From Acidobacteriota bacterium (lineage in GTDB: Bacteria; Acidobacteriota; Terriglobia; Bryobacterales; Bryobacteraceae), in assembly GCA_016215215.1 (NCBI GenBank), contig JACRKW010000074.1, positions 1 through 41,769 on the forward strand: 41,769 nucleotides of DNA, given 5' to 3'. The number at the start of each line of letters is the position of its first letter. Position 1 is the first letter of the stretch. The position numbers were made by a program, and so were the translations under genes. Positions 41,078-41,769 of the stretch are shown in pieces. The notes beneath the pieces are model-generated. The model was not told the origin of the DNA, ran no database searches, and was given only the letters and a program-made list of their open reading frames with translations.

Positions 41078-41769
41078 TCAAAGCTCGCTGGGCGCAGGCA
41101 CCGGTTCGAAATCGTGGAGGCGGTTGAGGTCGATGGCAACCTTGTCGGCATCGGGCAGATACATGTCTCTGAAGCGCGCGCCCCAGACTATATCGGCCTT
41201 GTCGTAGCTGGTCTTGGCGTGCACGGTTTGAGCGAAGGTCTCGTCGTCGGCGTTGATGAGGCAGACGATTTCGGGATCCGAAGCCGCGAGGGACTCCGGC
41301 GTGAGGCCGCGCAGCGGACTGGTGTCAGTGATGGGGTGGACGATGACCCAGTGCAGCGGCATGAAGATGATGAAGTCACGCTCCAGGGAGAGCTGGTCGA
41401 ACCGGCGATGCCGCTGGCCGTTCTCCTCGCTCCAGCGCGCGAAAGAGACGATGGCGTGCACGTCGGTGAGGTCGTGGTTGCGGAGGTTGGCGAGACGGAA
41501 GACGAGAGCCCAACCATCCTGGTAGGGTGCGATCAGAGCTTTGGGGCTGAAGCTGATTTTGGCGGTGGGCCGAGCGAAACGGGCAAAAAGCAGGGCGCTG
41601 AGGATGGCAAAGCCGAGCAGGCCGACCAGCGCCTCGATGGCGACCAGGAGGTGCGCGGCTCGTGTGTTGGGCGTGAGCTTGCCGTATCCGATGGTCGCCA
41701 GGGTCTGGACACTGAAGAAGAAGCAGTCCTCGAAACGCGCGATTGGGTAGGCGGCGGAGGTGGAAAGAG
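41078..41769 (-). CDS. Inward-rectifier potassium channel (KirBac type), 5' truncated
   Basis: The minus strand is open from the window edge to a TGA at 41078-41080 (about 230 codons). The pore region FFFSVQTLATIGYGKLTPNT carries the TIGYG selectivity filter. The second membrane helix (AAHLLVAIEALVGLLGFAIL) is followed by FARPTAKISFSPKALIAPYQ and the Kir cytoplasmic beta domain, with RLANLRNHDLTDVHAIVSFA, FFIFMPLHWVIVHPITDTSP-like sequence and DKADIVWGARFRDMY. The first membrane helix lies outside the window. It is convergent to the FMN reductase gene, with 31 bp between. Confidence 0.93.
   Translation of the reverse strand, partial: LSTSAAYPIARFEDCFFFSVQTLATIGYGKLTPNTRAAHLLVAIEALVGLLGFAILSALLFARFARPTAKISFSPKALIAPYQDGWALVFRLANLRNHDLTDVHAIVSFARWSEENGQRHRRFDQLSLERDFIIFMPLHWVIVHPITDTSPLRGLTPESLAASDPEIVCLINADDETFAQTVHAKTSYDKADIVWGARFRDMYLPDADKVAIDLNRLHDFEPVPAPSEL

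Overview
The window is GC-rich, densely coded soil-bacterium DNA. The inferred source is Acidobacteriota, probably a Solibacter/Bryobacter-like lineage. The grounds are a VWFA-domain lipid/secreted protein of the type common in acidobacteria, DUF3500, DUF2264 and DUF362 proteins, many Tat- or Sec-exported oxidoreductases and beta-rich secreted proteins, and an orphan GAF-ANTAR regulator. This assignment rests on gene content only.

Layout. 1-4.2 kb: the tail of an unknown gene, tRNA-Ser(GCU), a membrane SpoIIE/RsbU-type phosphatase (minus), a ribBA gene whose cyclohydrolase half is broken, and rpsU with a clear terminator. 4.2-6.9 kb: a tightly overlapping plus-strand trio (MscS channel, small unknown protein, GT4 glycosyltransferase). 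6.9-14.0 kb: a complete minus-strand chemosensory operon transcribed cheW, mcp, cheA, cheR, cheD, cheY, cheX, cheB, with no flagellar genes. 14.2-14.7 kb: a peroxiredoxin whose peroxidatic cysteine codon is replaced by an in-frame TGA, a strong selenoprotein candidate. 14.7-18.8 kb: a heptamer microsatellite, an enolase-superfamily enzyme, a secreted zinc-protease/TPR protein and a GAF-ANTAR protein. 18.8-30.5 kb: exported FMN-dependent hydroxy-acid dehydrogenase, a secreted TIM-barrel-like protein, a heparinase/alginate-lyase-like enzyme, NDH-2, an Ig-like protein, DUF2264, a membrane protein, DUF362, and an aldo/keto reductase with two ferredoxin-type clusters. 30.5-41.8 kb: a secreted protein of unknown function, an M23 peptidase, DUF3500, a beta-propeller and an S24 peptidase gene that run into each other 3' to 3', a VWFA protein, a large secreted protein with two repeated modules, a sialidase-like propeller, an FMN reductase and a truncated KirBac potassium channel.

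The most notable observation is the selenocysteine peroxiredoxin. The second theme is local rearrangement inside conserved genes: a 30-bp tandem duplication in a membrane helix of the phosphatase, a frameshifting deletion in ribBA, an in-frame loss of about 45-50 residues in CheB, and a 3'-to-3' junction that removed both stop codons of the propeller and S24 genes. These could be true mutations or assembly errors. A third pattern is that several genes without a Shine-Dalgarno sequence have a TANNNT box 7-9 nt before the start codon, which suggests leaderless transcripts.
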